NCBI GenBank assembly: GCA_003140595.1
Contig: PLKG01000137.1
Span: 1 to 47,604, forward strand
From: Acidimicrobiaceae bacterium
GTDB lineage: Bacteria; Actinomycetota; Acidimicrobiia; Acidimicrobiales; Bog-793
DNA: 47,604 nt
Direction: 5' to 3'
This document shows positions 1 through 7,461 of this stretch, piece after piece. The stretch's first letter is position 1; every line of letters begins with the position of its first letter. The notes beneath the pieces were generated by a model. The model was given only the letters and a program-made list of their open reading frames with translations, was not told where the DNA came from and searched no databases. The translations under genes and the position numbers were made by a program.

Positions 1-9
1 GGTGGTGGT

Positions 10-377
10 GGCGAGCCGGCCTATAGGCGGGGTTCTGTCCGCCGGCCGGCAAGCCGGGACCGACGGGGTGGCCATCCATCTAAGCGGCCTACCTTGGGAC
101 ATCAGGCGGGCAGCCCGTCCCACGTTTGGCCTTGCTCCGGGTGGGGTTTACCGAGCCGGCCGGGTCACCCCGGCCGCTGGTGCGCTCTTGCCGCACCTTT
201 TCACCCTTGCCTGTTCACGGCATGCCGTGACATCGGCGGTCTGTTCTCTGTGGCACTGTCCTGCGGGTCACCCCGACTAGCCGTTAGCCAGCACCCTGCC
301 CTGTGGAGCCCCGACCTTCCTCAGCCGGCTGCGGCACCGAAATGCCACCCCGACCGCGGCCACCCGGCCGACTCGCC
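10..377 (-). ncRNA. rnpB: RNase P RNA, bacterial class A
   Basis: This is the catalytic RNA of RNase P, which removes 5' leaders from tRNA precursors. Read on the minus strand, it carries the conserved 5' core GAGGAAGGTCGGGGCTCC (near 305-322), the AGGGTGAAAAGGTGCGG element (near 190-207), the AAACCCCACCCGGAGCAA element (near 134-152) and the 3' core ACAGAACCCCGCCTATAGG (near 22-40). The ends are set by the P1 helix: bases 366-377 pair with 10-21 along 12 positions with one G-U pair. Mature ends could be a few bases further out. The order of elements is that of ancestral type A. I could not identify a convincing promoter upstream of 377. Confidence 0.95.
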
Positions 378-461
378 ATCACCGAAGACATTCTCCCACG
401 TGCGAACGAGGCCGCCATCACGAAGGCTCCTGCGACGACGAGAACCTAGCTTGCGACCTAT

Positions 462-512
462 GATGAGTGCTTGTTTATCGAAAGGATGAGTGTTATAGTA
501 TCAAGAAGAGTG
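462..512 (+). repeat. Direct GAGTG repeats around the hsp20 promoter
   Basis: GATGAGTGCT (462-471) and GATGAGTGTT (485-494) are near-identical 10-base repeats 23 bases apart. A third GAGTG follows at 508-512. They sit just before the -35, just before the -10 and just after the predicted start site, so they could be a repressor operator. The sequence matches neither the CIRCE nor the HAIR heat-shock operator as a full inverted repeat. Confidence 0.35.
471..499 (+). promoter_or_regulatory. Sigma-70-type promoter of the hsp20 gene
   Basis: A -35 element TTGTTT (471-476) and a -10 element TATAGT (494-499) are separated by exactly 17 bases and lie in an unusually AT-rich stretch for this genome. 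Transcription would start near 506. A ribosome-binding site AAGGAG (531-536) precedes the ATG at 550. Confidence 0.65.
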
Positions 513-549
513 ATAAGACACCTAATCAGTAAGGAGATGAGCAGTAGAG

Positions 550-975
550 ATGATGCGTTTCGATCCATTTCGTGAACTCGATCGGTTGGGACAACCGAGT
601 TGGCACGCCCGAACGTCCGTGCCCCTGGACGTCTACCGCAAGGGCGAGCGGTTCATCGTTCGTGTCGACCTGCCTGGTATCGACCCCGCCAGTCTCGATC
701 TGACGATCGAGAGGAACGTGCTCTCGATCAAGGCTGAGCGCTCGTGGGTGCCCGCTGAAGGCGACGAGGTACTCGTTACCGAGCGCCCCCAGGGAACCTT
801 CACCCGCCGCCTGTTTCTCAGCGAAGGCCTGGACCCAGATGGGATCACGGCACAGTACGAGCACGGTGTGCTGACGGTGACGGTACCGGTCGCGGCCTCG
901 GCGAAGAGCCGCAAGATCAGCATCTCGCTCGGCGCCGCGGACGACCCCAACGTCCTCGACGTGCAAGCAAGCTGA
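550..975 (+). CDS. Hsp20/alpha-crystallin small heat-shock protein
   Basis: A 141-residue ATP-independent holdase that binds unfolding proteins in the cytoplasm and keeps them refoldable. The start MMRFDPFRELDRL is the usual N-terminus of bacterial Hsp20s. Residues from about 25 to 130 form the alpha-crystallin domain, with the DVYRKGERFIVRVDLPGI strand pair, a VLSIKAER segment and the late GVLTVTVPV strand. The C-terminal tail is short. The gene stands alone between rnpB and a converging operon. It has its own strong-looking promoter, an AAGGAG ribosome-binding site at 531-536, and repeats that suggest regulation by stress. ATG at 553 is an equally possible start. The family is certain; the regulation is inferred. 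Confidence 0.93.
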   Translation: MMRFDPFRELDRLGQPSWHARTSVPLDVYRKGERFIVRVDLPGIDPASLDLTIERNVLSIKAERSWVPAEGDEVLVTERPQGTFTRRLFLSEGLDPDGITAQYEHGVLTVTVPVAASAKSRKISISLGAADDPNVLDVQAS

Positions 976-1028
976 CCGATCGGCGCCCACGGACCACGCT
1001 CGTGCGCGCCTGCGCCCTGGTCCCCCAC

Positions 1029-1071
1029 GCCTCCCGGATGCTTGGCTGAACCGCTAAGAGATCCGGGAGGC
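1029..1071. terminator. Perfect 11-bp inverted repeat between converging genes
   Basis: GCCTCCCGGAT (1029-1039) and ATCCGGGAGGC (1061-1071) are perfect inverted copies separated by 21 bases. They lie between the end of hsp20 (975) and the end of the oppositely oriented phosphatase gene (1105). There is no T-run on either strand, so if it terminates transcription it is not a classic intrinsic terminator. A bidirectional barrier is the simplest reading. Confidence 0.5.
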
Positions 1072-1104
1072 AACCAGGTTCGAGCACTGCGCGATGGCCT
1101 GCGG

Positions 1105-1734
1105 TCACCCGAGGCCTGACAGATGCGCCCTGTCGTTGAAGCCGACGAGCACAGGACCGAGCGGATCGCCCGTCGAGATCCGGGTTATAGAGGCGACGCC
1201 GAGCGAAAGTCGCCACGACATCTCCGGTCCCCCTCCCAGCGCCCAGGTGACAGCCGCCCTGACCGGTGACAGGTGGGTCACGACGACGACATCAGCGCGG
1301 GCCGCTTCGGCCGAGAGCTCCTCGCAGGCGGCGCCCACTCTGGCTCGAACCTCCTCGATGGTCTCGCCGCCTGGCGGACGCCAGGCGACCTCGGTGCGCC
1401 AGTGCTCCCAGAGCGCGGGCGGCAAGTCGGATGGCAACGTCCCGTCAAGCTCGCCGTAATCGAGCTCGACGAATCGCTCGTCGAGGTCCACACGCGGGGC
1501 CCTCCCGGGCCCGACCACTCGGGCGTAGGCAGCCACGATCGCCTCTGCGGTGCTCGCGGCCCGCTGTAGGGGACTTGTCAGGATCCGGGCGGTACTAGTG
1601 CCGCGCGAAGCCAGCGCGCCTGCGATGGCCGCCGCCTGGAGTTGGCCGAGTTCGGACAAGGGCGAATCTGTCCGTCCGACTAGCAGCCCTATGGCGTTCG
1701 CCTCGCTCTGGCCATGACGGACGACAACGAGCAT
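1105..1734 (-). CDS. Histidine phosphatase family protein (CobC/phosphoglycerate-mutase-like)
   Basis: A 209-residue cytoplasmic phosphatase of the branch-1 histidine phosphatase superfamily. The N-terminal strand runs straight into the catalytic RHGQ motif at residues 6-9 (VVVRHGQSEAN), followed by the typical SPLSELGQLQA segment. The second catalytic histidine is in VVVTHLSPVRA near residue 154. The substrate cannot be read from the sequence. In mycobacteria a CobC-like domain fused to RNase H sits beside a zinc-ribbon protein, and here the phosphatase is free-standing but follows the zinc-ribbon gene by only 6 bases. An alpha-ribazole phosphatase role is possible, but any small phosphoester could be the substrate. 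Confidence 0.85.
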   Translation of the reverse strand: MLVVVRHGQSEANAIGLLVGRTDSPLSELGQLQAAAIAGALASRGTSTARILTSPLQRAASTAEAIVAAYARVVGPGRAPRVDLDERFVELDYGELDGTLPSDLPPALWEHWRTEVAWRPPGGETIEEVRARVGAACEELSAEAARADVVVVTHLSPVRAAVTWALGGGPEMSWRLSLGVASITRISTGDPLGPVLVGFNDRAHLSGLG

Positions 1735-1740
1735 CGACTG

Positions 1741-2529
1741 CTAACGGCCGGCCTGGTCGCTAGTCATTACAAGTATCCGTCCACACTGGTCGCAATGCAC
1801 GACGGAGTCCGGCATAGCCTGGCGCAACCTGTGCAGCTCCCCCGCCGGTAACTGCAGGTGGCAGCCACTGCACGCTCCACCCACGACATGTGCGGCTCCA
1901 ATACCACCGAGCTTGGCCCGTAGTCGCTCGTAGGAGGCGGTGAGCTCGGGCGCGACACGCTCGGCGAGCTGATCCCGAGCAGCGCGCACAATGGCCGCCT
2001 CGTCGTCGATCTCGGCGGTCGCGAGGGCCAGCTGCTCGCGGGCCAGGGCCAGCTCCTCTGCCACCGAAGAGGAGCTCTCCTTCAGGCCTGTCAGCTCCTG
2101 GTCCAGTGGCTCCAAGGCTTCCATGATCTCGAGCTCCTGGTCTTCGATCTCGCGGCGAAGATGGGTGAGCGACGCCACCTCGTCACCCATCGCCTGCTCA
2201 TCGCGATATGAGCCGGCCCGCCCGGACCGCAACCGCTGCTCGATAGTCGCGATCCGCCCACCGACCGATTCCGAACGCTGATCGAGGGTGAGCTGCTGAG
2301 AGACAAGCTTCTCACGCTGCTCTTCAGCTTCGCCGACTCGGGCGGTCAGCTCAGCGAGCCGTGCACCAAGCTCGGTGACCGCGACGCGTTCTGCGAGCTC
2401 ACGGCGCTTGTAGGCGAGGCGGTCAAGAGCGAGGTCGACCTCTTGAAGCTCCAGAAGGAGCGCCAGCCGCGGAGTCGACGGAACGGGAACAGCTTGGCTG
2501 TCTGAGGGCTCGGTCGCACTCGTGGACAT
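1741..2529 (-). CDS. Coiled-coil protein with C-terminal C4 zinc ribbon (DUF164/CT398-like)
   Basis: A 262-residue protein of unknown function, widespread in bacteria. Residues from about 25 to 190 are a long alpha-helical coiled coil rich in Glu, Leu, Arg and Gln. The C-terminal 50 residues hold a zinc ribbon with two CxxC pairs: CSGCHLQLP, and CDQCGRILV near the end. Family members are proposed to act as nucleic-acid or protein-binding scaffolds, but no activity is established. The gene is the middle member of a tight three-gene operon, 12 bases after the phosphatase-like gene upstream and 6 bases before the histidine phosphatase. The same pairing near a CobC-like domain is known in mycobacteria, which supports the family call. 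Confidence 0.85.
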   Translation of the reverse strand: MSTSATEPSDSQAVPVPSTPRLALLLELQEVDLALDRLAYKRRELAERVAVTELGARLAELTARVGEAEEQREKLVSQQLTLDQRSESVGGRIATIEQRLRSGRAGSYRDEQAMGDEVASLTHLRREIEDQELEIMEALEPLDQELTGLKESSSSVAEELALAREQLALATAEIDDEAAIVRAARDQLAERVAPELTASYERLRAKLGGIGAAHVVGGACSGCHLQLPAGELHRLRQAMPDSVVHCDQCGRILVMTSDQAGR

Positions 2530-2541
2530 CGCGACTCGAGG

Positions 2542-3297
2542 CTACAGCCGCCAGGTCGCCCTGGCTGCGAGGAGCTCGGAGAGCAAACTTGCGCTGGCGG
2601 CTGCTACCGGAGTGCGACGAGCGCAATGTTCCCGCACAACGAGATCTCGACCCGCGGCGTCGGCGACGGGCGCTCCGGCCTCGGAACAGACGAGGAGACC
2701 ACCGAGGTAGTCCCAACCGCCATGCGCATCGCGCATGCAGTCGATGTACCCGTCCAAAGTCCCTTCCGCGACCGCGCACAGATCCAGCGCAGCGGCGCCG
2801 AGCGACCGGTACCAACGCCAGCCGAGATGGCGGGGCGGATACCCGGACAGTCCTATCAAAGATCGGCCGAGCGACTCTTCGCCCGATGGCGCGATCTCCT
2901 CACCGTCGCGCCGTGCGCCACCGCGTCTCACCGCCTCGTAGCGCGTCCCGGTGGCTTGGTTCACCACCATCGCGGCAAGTGGGCCGTCATCGTCCAGGAC
3001 GCAGATGCTGGTGGCGAACCACGGGATGCGACGCGATGCGTTCGTCGAACCGTCCACCGGATCGAGGACCGCAAGTAGCGCAAGTTCCGAAGCTCCTTCA
3101 CTCAGACCGGACTCCTCACTCAAGACCCCGAGGCCGGCGGTGGTGAGAACACGGACCGCGGCGGCATCCGCCACGAGGTCGGACCGGTACTGTCCGGGCC
3201 GGGTTCCGGCCAGTCCCCAGTCGGCGAGTCCGCTCAGCGAACCTGCGACAGCGTCGACCGCTTCGGCGAGGACCTCTAGAAGCTGGTCGCCGTTCAC
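2542..3297 (-). CDS. Inositol monophosphatase family protein
   Basis: A magnesium-dependent phosphatase of the IMPase/FBPase/CysQ superfamily, 251 residues from the chosen start. It has the metal-binding motif VLDPVDGSTN in its first half and the second motif WDYLGGLLVCSEAGA near the C-terminus, with Asp in WD as an expected ligand. The upstream Glu motif is present as LSEESGLS. The substrate may be inositol phosphate, fructose bisphosphate or PAP, and the sequence does not decide. An ATG at 3366 would overlap the divergent gene at 3356 and add residues with no family counterpart. I prefer GTG at 3297, which lies 8 bases after a TACGGT -10-like element. It is the first gene of the operon with the zinc-ribbon protein and the histidine phosphatase. 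Confidence 0.85.
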   Translation of the reverse strand: MNGDQLLEVLAEAVDAVAGSLSGLADWGLAGTRPGQYRSDLVADAAAVRVLTTAGLGVLSEESGLSEGASELALLAVLDPVDGSTNASRRIPWFATSICVLDDDGPLAAMVVNQATGTRYEAVRRGGARRDGEEIAPSGEESLGRSLIGLSGYPPRHLGWRWYRSLGAAALDLCAVAEGTLDGYIDCMRDAHGGWDYLGGLLVCSEAGAPVADAAGRDLVVREHCARRTPVAAASASLLSELLAARATWRL

Positions 3298-3305
3298 AAC
3301 ACCGA

Positions 3306-3345
3306 ACCGTAGCCCGTCGACCGAGCCCCGTCGCTCGCCTACACT
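3306..3345. promoter_or_regulatory. Divergent -10 elements between two start codons
   Basis: On the minus strand TACGGT (3311-3306) precedes the GTG at 3297 by 8 bases. On the plus strand TACACT (3340-3345) precedes the ATG at 3356 by 10 bases. Both leave little or no 5' leader. A GTCGAC at 3316-3321 could serve as a weak plus-strand -35 with an 18-base spacer. Confidence 0.4.
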
Positions 3346-3355
3346 TGCCTCCCAG

Positions 3356-3916
3356 ATGGCCGTCATCGACGTCGCCGGTTATGTTGCCGAGCTCAAGGAT
3401 CATGCGGTCGACCACAAGTTCCACGTGCACGACGAGCGGCACTTCGTCGAGACGTACTCCCTGCGCCAGTTCTGGGAGGTGGACCTCCACCCCGAGGAAG
3501 GGTGCGGCGGACCGATCGACCTGCACCTGGCTTTGGAGGTGGAACCCCGCGTTCTTCTCGACTTCGAGGACGCCGTGGTCGCTCTGCCCGAGGACGAGGA
3601 CCCTCCGGACAACTGGTTCTTCCCCCTGACTTTCAACTGGGGTGTCCCGCCTTTGCCCAAGGGCCCTGACCTGCTCCGGCTCGCAATCGACTTGGCGGGA
3701 GTCGGTGGCGTCGAGCTCCCGCTCGAGATCTCGGCGACCGACTCGTTCGGCTCGGTGACTGACGCACCGGTCCGGCGCCTCACGATCGTCGCCAGGCAAC
3801 AGGTGTCTCTGGCACGCGTGCTCGCCGGTGAGGAGCTTCTCTGCGACACCTTCGACCGGGCCCTGGCCGTCACCCGCTTCTTTCTCGACAATGCCCCGAG
3901 TTGGCTCGAGGAATAG
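3356..3916 (+). CDS. Conserved-looking acidic protein of unknown function
   Basis: An acidic 186-residue protein without signal peptide or membrane segment, so probably cytoplasmic. I do not recognise a family. It begins MAVIDVAGYVAELKDHAVDH and is rich in Asp, Glu and Leu, with a run DEDPPDNWFFPLTFNWG in the middle and a C-terminal half that looks alpha/beta (VELPLEISATDSFGS, then a helix ending FLDNAPSWLEE). The reading frame is open much further upstream, but the ATG at 3356 fits the codon use, avoids the divergent gene, and follows a TACACT element closely. The next gene overlaps its last 26 bases, so the two are probably cotranscribed. Confidence 0.7.
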   Translation: MAVIDVAGYVAELKDHAVDHKFHVHDERHFVETYSLRQFWEVDLHPEEGCGGPIDLHLALEVEPRVLLDFEDAVVALPEDEDPPDNWFFPLTFNWGVPPLPKGPDLLRLAIDLAGVGGVELPLEISATDSFGSVTDAPVRRLTIVARQQVSLARVLAGEELLCDTFDRALAVTRFFLDNAPSWLEE

Positions 3917-4271
3917 GTCCGCGCGGCCGAGACTGGTCGCAGGCGGAATCGTGCTCGCCCTAGCCAGTGGCGGGCTTTTCACAGGTTGCGCCAGTCAAGA
4001 TGCGACACCACTCGCCAATCAGGCCTGCGCGCATGTCAAGCGCGCTCTCGCGGCAGAGCACGCCATGGACTCCGTCAGCTCCCATCAGGCGGCGCGGCTC
4101 CGGTCCGAGGCACTTGACCAGGTACGGGCGGCCCTCCCGCTCGCGGCCGAGGCGGCGGGCGATGACACGACCTGGCAACCGCTCGTCGCCACCTTGAGCG
4201 AGTCCAATCGCGTGCCGCTGAACTATCTCCTGCCGGCCCTAGCCGCCCAATGTTCGGTCGATTCCGGATAA
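3891..4271 (+). CDS. Small predicted lipoprotein, function unknown
   Basis: A 126-residue secreted lipoprotein. The ATG at 3891 gives a short basic n-region (RNRSARPR), a hydrophobic core LVAGGIVLALASGGL and a lipobox LFTGC, so the Cys near residue 33 would be lipidated and the rest displayed outside the membrane. The mature part is mostly helical (QACAHVKRALAAEHAMDSV, then LRSEALDQVRAALPLAAEAAG) and ends in a Cys-containing tail. No family is recognised. It overlaps the preceding acidic protein by 26 bases, and the pair may work together, but nothing in the sequence says how. Confidence 0.72.
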   Translation: MPRVGSRNRSARPRLVAGGIVLALASGGLFTGCASQDATPLANQACAHVKRALAAEHAMDSVSSHQAARLRSEALDQVRAALPLAAEAAGDDTTWQPLVATLSESNRVPLNYLLPALAAQCSVDSG

Positions 4272-4292
4272 CTCCGCGCAACACGGACCTGA

Positions 4293-5252
4293 TCAGCGGT
4301 CAGGAATCTCCCAAAGCTTGACACCACCGAGAATGCCGGCGACGTTGTCGACGATGGTCACCGCGGGGTCCACGTGGCCCGCCATCAAGCGCGAGTTGCC
4401 TCCGCCGATATAGAGCCCGTCGTAGTTGAGCAGCCTGTGGAAGTTTGCGAGCGCCTCCTGGGTGCGCCTGCGCCATCTCTTCAGGCCGATCTTCCTCAAC
4501 GCCGCGTCGCCGAGCTGCTCGTCATAGGTCTGGTCCTTGCGGAACGGATGGTGCGACAGCTCGAGATGCGGCATCAGCTTGCCGTCGAGGAACAGCCCGG
4601 TGCCGACGCCGGTACCGAGTGTGACGACGAGCTCGAGCCCCGAGCCGTTGACCACCTCGAGACCCTGCAGGTCCGCGTCATTAGCGGCGCGCACCGGACG
4701 GCCGAAACTCGCCGAGAGCGCTCCCGCAAGATCGAAACCGGTCCATGCAGCCAGCAGCTTGGGGACTACCGGCGCCTCGGGGGCACCGGTTCGAGTCACA
4801 AAGTGCGGGGCTGTCAGCACAATGCCTTTGCGGACGACGCCGTTGAAGCCGACCGACACCCGGTCGAAGTCCGGCAGGGGCGCGACGAGCGCGCTGAGTG
4901 TATTGACGAAGTCTTTGGGTGCGCACGGATATCGGGTCGGCACACGGACGCGATTCGCGACGAGCTTGCCGGCTGCGTCCAGCACCGCGGCCTTGAGGCC
5001 GGTGCCTCCGATGTCGATCGCGAGCGTCGTCGGGCGCAACGGGGGCACGACGGCCGCGGCGACTGGACCCACGGCTTTCTTCGGTGTCGCCGGTTTCGCC
5101 GGCCCGCGCCGAGTGGCCCGCGCCGCGACAGGTCTCCTCGCCGTGTTGGCAGTGCCGGTGGCACCAGCCGTAGCACCGGCACGCGGGCCGGTGTCGTCAC
5201 GATCCGGCTTGGCAGGCCCTGTTGCCTGATGCCCGTCGTCCTGTCCGGTCAT
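4293..5252 (-). CDS. ppgK: Polyphosphate glucokinase-like ROK-family kinase
   Basis: A sugar kinase of the ROK/polyphosphate glucokinase group, which phosphorylates glucose using polyphosphate or ATP. After a disordered first 70 residues comes the phosphate-binding strand LAIDIGGTGLKAAV (residues 77-90), then VGFNGVV, NDAD and the second phosphate motif VTLGTGVGTGLF. The HHPFRKDQTYDEQLG region and GLYIGGGNSR near the end match PPGK proteins better than ordinary ROK repressors. The N-terminus is an Ala, Pro, Arg and Thr-rich extension not needed for catalysis; a later start is possible but none is obvious. It is the last gene of an operon, overlapping pepA by four bases (ATGA). Confidence 0.85.
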   Translation of the reverse strand: MTGQDDGHQATGPAKPDRDDTGPRAGATAGATGTANTARRPVAARATRRGPAKPATPKKAVGPVAAAVVPPLRPTTLAIDIGGTGLKAAVLDAAGKLVANRVRVPTRYPCAPKDFVNTLSALVAPLPDFDRVSVGFNGVVRKGIVLTAPHFVTRTGAPEAPVVPKLLAAWTGFDLAGALSASFGRPVRAANDADLQGLEVVNGSGLELVVTLGTGVGTGLFLDGKLMPHLELSHHPFRKDQTYDEQLGDAALRKIGLKRWRRRTQEALANFHRLLNYDGLYIGGGNSRLMAGHVDPAVTIVDNVAGILGGVKLWEIPDR

Positions 5253-6793
5253 GCGATCACCTTTCCTCCAGCAGCTCCGGCCGCGGGCGAGTTGAGCGGC
5301 TCATAAGAGCCAAGGAGCTCGAGCAGCGTACGGACGCCGAAACCTGTGGATCCCTTGCGGAACTCCCCCGAGTCCTCGTCCGAGCGCGACGGGCCGGCGA
5401 TGTCCAGATGGGCCCAAGGCCGGTCCGCGACGAACTCTTGGAGCAAGAGCGCGGCGGTGATCGTGCCTGCTGCGCGCTTGCCCTGGTTCTTCATATCAGC
5501 TACTTCGGAGTCGATATCGGACCGGTACGCGTCGGGGAGCGGGAGCGGCCAGGTCGGCTCACCGGCACGCTCGGATGCGGCGTGGATCGCCGCTATCACG
5601 CGATCGTCGTTGCCCATCAACCCGGCGATCCGAGAACCGAGGGCGACCACACAGGCTCCCGTCAAGGTCGCGAGGTCGACAATGCAGTCAGGCTCCTCCT
5701 CGGCTGCGAGCGACAGACCGTCTGCGAGCACCAGGCGCCCCTCGCAGTCCGTGTTCACGACTTCGATCGTCTTGCCGTTGCGGATCTTGAGGACGTCACC
5801 CGGCTTGGTCGCCCGACCGCCGGGCATGTTCTCAGCGGTCGGAGCCAAGCCGACCACTCGGACGGCGACACCGAGCGCGCGGCACGCGCCAAGCGTCGCG
5901 ATCACGTCCGCGGCGCCACTCATGTCCGTCTTCATCGTCAGCATGCCCTCGGGCGTCTTCAGCGACAGTCCCCCGGAATCGAAGGTGATGCCCTTGCCGA
6001 CCAGGGCGACGGTGGGAACCGTGCCGTCCGGCCATTTGCTGGCGAGCGCGGCCGGCGGGTCGTAGACGAGCTTTATGAGCCGCGGGGGCTGGACCGACCC
6101 GGCGGCGACACCCAGCAGCCCGCCAAGGCCGGCCTCGGCGATCGCCGCTTCGTCTAGAACCGTCACCTCGAGCCCGCAGCGCGTGGCGATCTCGACGGCC
6201 ACCTCGGCGAGCTGGACAGGGGTGAGCGCACCCGCCGGCTCGTTTGAAAGGTCCCGTGCCAGCCGCGTCGCGTCCGCTATCACGCGGCCGCGCTCGAGGC
6301 CGCGCTCGGCCGGGGCGACCTCCTCGGCGGCGACGACGATCGTCAACGACTCGAGCGGATCCGGATCGCCCGCGTGGTAACGGGTGAACCGGTACCGGGC
6401 TCCCCAGAAGCCTTCGATTGCTGCCCCCACGGCCAGTTCCGCTCCGATACCGAGATCGCTGATGCCGCTGAGGTCGAGCGCGATGGTCTTGGCTTCACCG
6501 GTGGAGCGGGCGAAGGCCGCCCCCGCCAGGCGCAGCGTCGCCGCAGAGACTTGCCCGCGGTCACCGAAACCGAGCACAACGTCCGCACGTCCACCCTCGC
6601 CGGGAGTGATGAGCTTGTCGCCGGGCTTGGCCCTGAAACGCCTCTTCTCGCACCAACCGGTGTCGAGCTCGAGACCCGGCCGCGCCGTCTCGGGGCCCAC
6701 GAAAGCGCCCCAGCCGACAGCTTCGATGCGATCGGGGGCGGCGCGGGCAACTTCGGTCGGGAGCGTCATGGGCGAATGCATGGCTGCCATCAT
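5249..6793 (-). CDS. pepA: Leucyl aminopeptidase (M17 cytosol aminopeptidase)
   Basis: A two-metal exopeptidase of 514 residues that removes N-terminal amino acids from peptides in the cytoplasm. The C-terminal catalytic domain is clear: VGKGITFDSGG (265-275) provides the metal-binding Lys and Asp, MKTDMSGAADV (287-297) the next Asp and the following loop, and NTDCEGRL (347-354) the family signature, here with Cys where Ala is usual. The N-terminal third is the M17 regulatory domain. It is the middle gene of the operon from the corrinoid adenosyltransferase to the glucokinase, overlapping both neighbours by four bases. Confidence 0.95.
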   Translation of the reverse strand: MMAAMHSPMTLPTEVARAAPDRIEAVGWGAFVGPETARPGLELDTGWCEKRRFRAKPGDKLITPGEGGRADVVLGFGDRGQVSAATLRLAGAAFARSTGEAKTIALDLSGISDLGIGAELAVGAAIEGFWGARYRFTRYHAGDPDPLESLTIVVAAEEVAPAERGLERGRVIADATRLARDLSNEPAGALTPVQLAEVAVEIATRCGLEVTVLDEAAIAEAGLGGLLGVAAGSVQPPRLIKLVYDPPAALASKWPDGTVPTVALVGKGITFDSGGLSLKTPEGMLTMKTDMSGAADVIATLGACRALGVAVRVVGLAPTAENMPGGRATKPGDVLKIRNGKTIEVVNTDCEGRLVLADGLSLAAEEEPDCIVDLATLTGACVVALGSRIAGLMGNDDRVIAAIHAASERAGEPTWPLPLPDAYRSDIDSEVADMKNQGKRAAGTITAALLLQEFVADRPWAHLDIAGPSRSDEDSGEFRKGSTGFGVRTLLELLGSYEPLNSPAAGAAGGKVIA

Positions 6794-7353
6794 GCCTCTG
6801 TCCGGGGTCTCTTGACACGTGCGCCGCGGGCCGTCAGATGCTCCTGCTCAGATGAGCGGGCCAGGAGCCAGCAAAGGTCAGACAAGCGGTTCAGGTACGG
6901 CACGACTTGCGATCCGGCTCCCATACGGAGTGCGACGGCCTTTCGCTCGGCACGTCGGATGACGGTGCGGGCCAGGTCCAGCGCCGCGCTCGGCCGGCTT
7001 TGGCCGGGCACGATGAACTCGGACGGCATCGCGCCGGAAGCCTCGAGCTCGTGTACACGCCGCTCCAGGACATCGACCATCTCCTCGGTGACGAGCGTCG
7101 CGCCGGCAACCAGCTTGCGCCTGTTGCGAGGGGCCGTCGCGACCTCTGCCATGACTACCCACAAGCCCCGCTCCAGGCCTGCGAGCTCGTCGTCGAGCGG
7201 CAATCCACGCACCTCGGCCCGGGCGAGGCCCAGGGCCGCCTGGGCCTCGTCGATAACGCCGTTGGTCTCGATGCGAGCCGAGTCCTTCTGCACGCGCCCA
7301 CCGTGGAGGAGACCGGTGGTGCCGTCGTCGCCGCGTTTGGTCGAGATGCTCAC
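6790..7353 (-). CDS. Cob(I)alamin adenosyltransferase, PduO/MMAB type
   Basis: Transfers the adenosyl group of ATP to cob(I)alamin to make adenosylcobalamin, 187 residues. The N-terminal ATP-binding motif SISTKRGDDGTTGLL and the C-terminal signature SAALDLARTVIRRAERKAV, followed by YLNRLSDLCWLLAR, are diagnostic of the PduO-type fold. The reading frame continues upstream, but GTG at 7353 gives the standard family N-terminus and sits 7 bases downstream of TACGCT (7366-7361), which suggests a leaderless message. It heads the operon with pepA and ppgK. The cofactor it makes is the one that the cobalamin-binding protein at 15911-16948 would need if it uses adenosylcobalamin. Confidence 0.93.
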   Translation of the reverse strand: MSISTKRGDDGTTGLLHGGRVQKDSARIETNGVIDEAQAALGLARAEVRGLPLDDELAGLERGLWVVMAEVATAPRNRRKLVAGATLVTEEMVDVLERRVHELEASGAMPSEFIVPGQSRPSAALDLARTVIRRAERKAVALRMGAGSQVVPYLNRLSDLCWLLARSSEQEHLTARGARVKRPRTEA

Positions 7354-7360
7354 CGGCCGC

Positions 7361-7454
7361 AGCGTACTGGCGATCCCCCGCGGGGCGACATAGGCATATC
7401 GCCCCAGGCGACAGGCCCGAAGAACAGGCAGAACCAGGTCAGGGTCCATAGACT
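7361..7454. promoter_or_regulatory. Divergent leaderless promoters (adenosyltransferase / lipoprotein)
   Basis: Minus strand: TACGCT at 7366-7361, then 7 bases, then GTG (7353). Plus strand: TAGACT at 7449-7454, then 7 bases, then GTG (7462). Both start codons fall at the expected transcription start. No good -35 element is visible on either side. Confidence 0.45.
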
Positions 7455-7461
7455 CGCCCCT

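Noticed and set aside
2-489. Open frames on the plus strand at the left edge
   Set aside because: They lie across the RNase P RNA on the other strand; the conserved RNA core and P1 pairing explain the sequence.
5041-5220. Ala/Pro/Arg-rich end of the glucokinase as a possible frameshift
   Set aside because: The frame is continuous with normal codon use from the start codon into the kinase; low-complexity tails recur in this genome.
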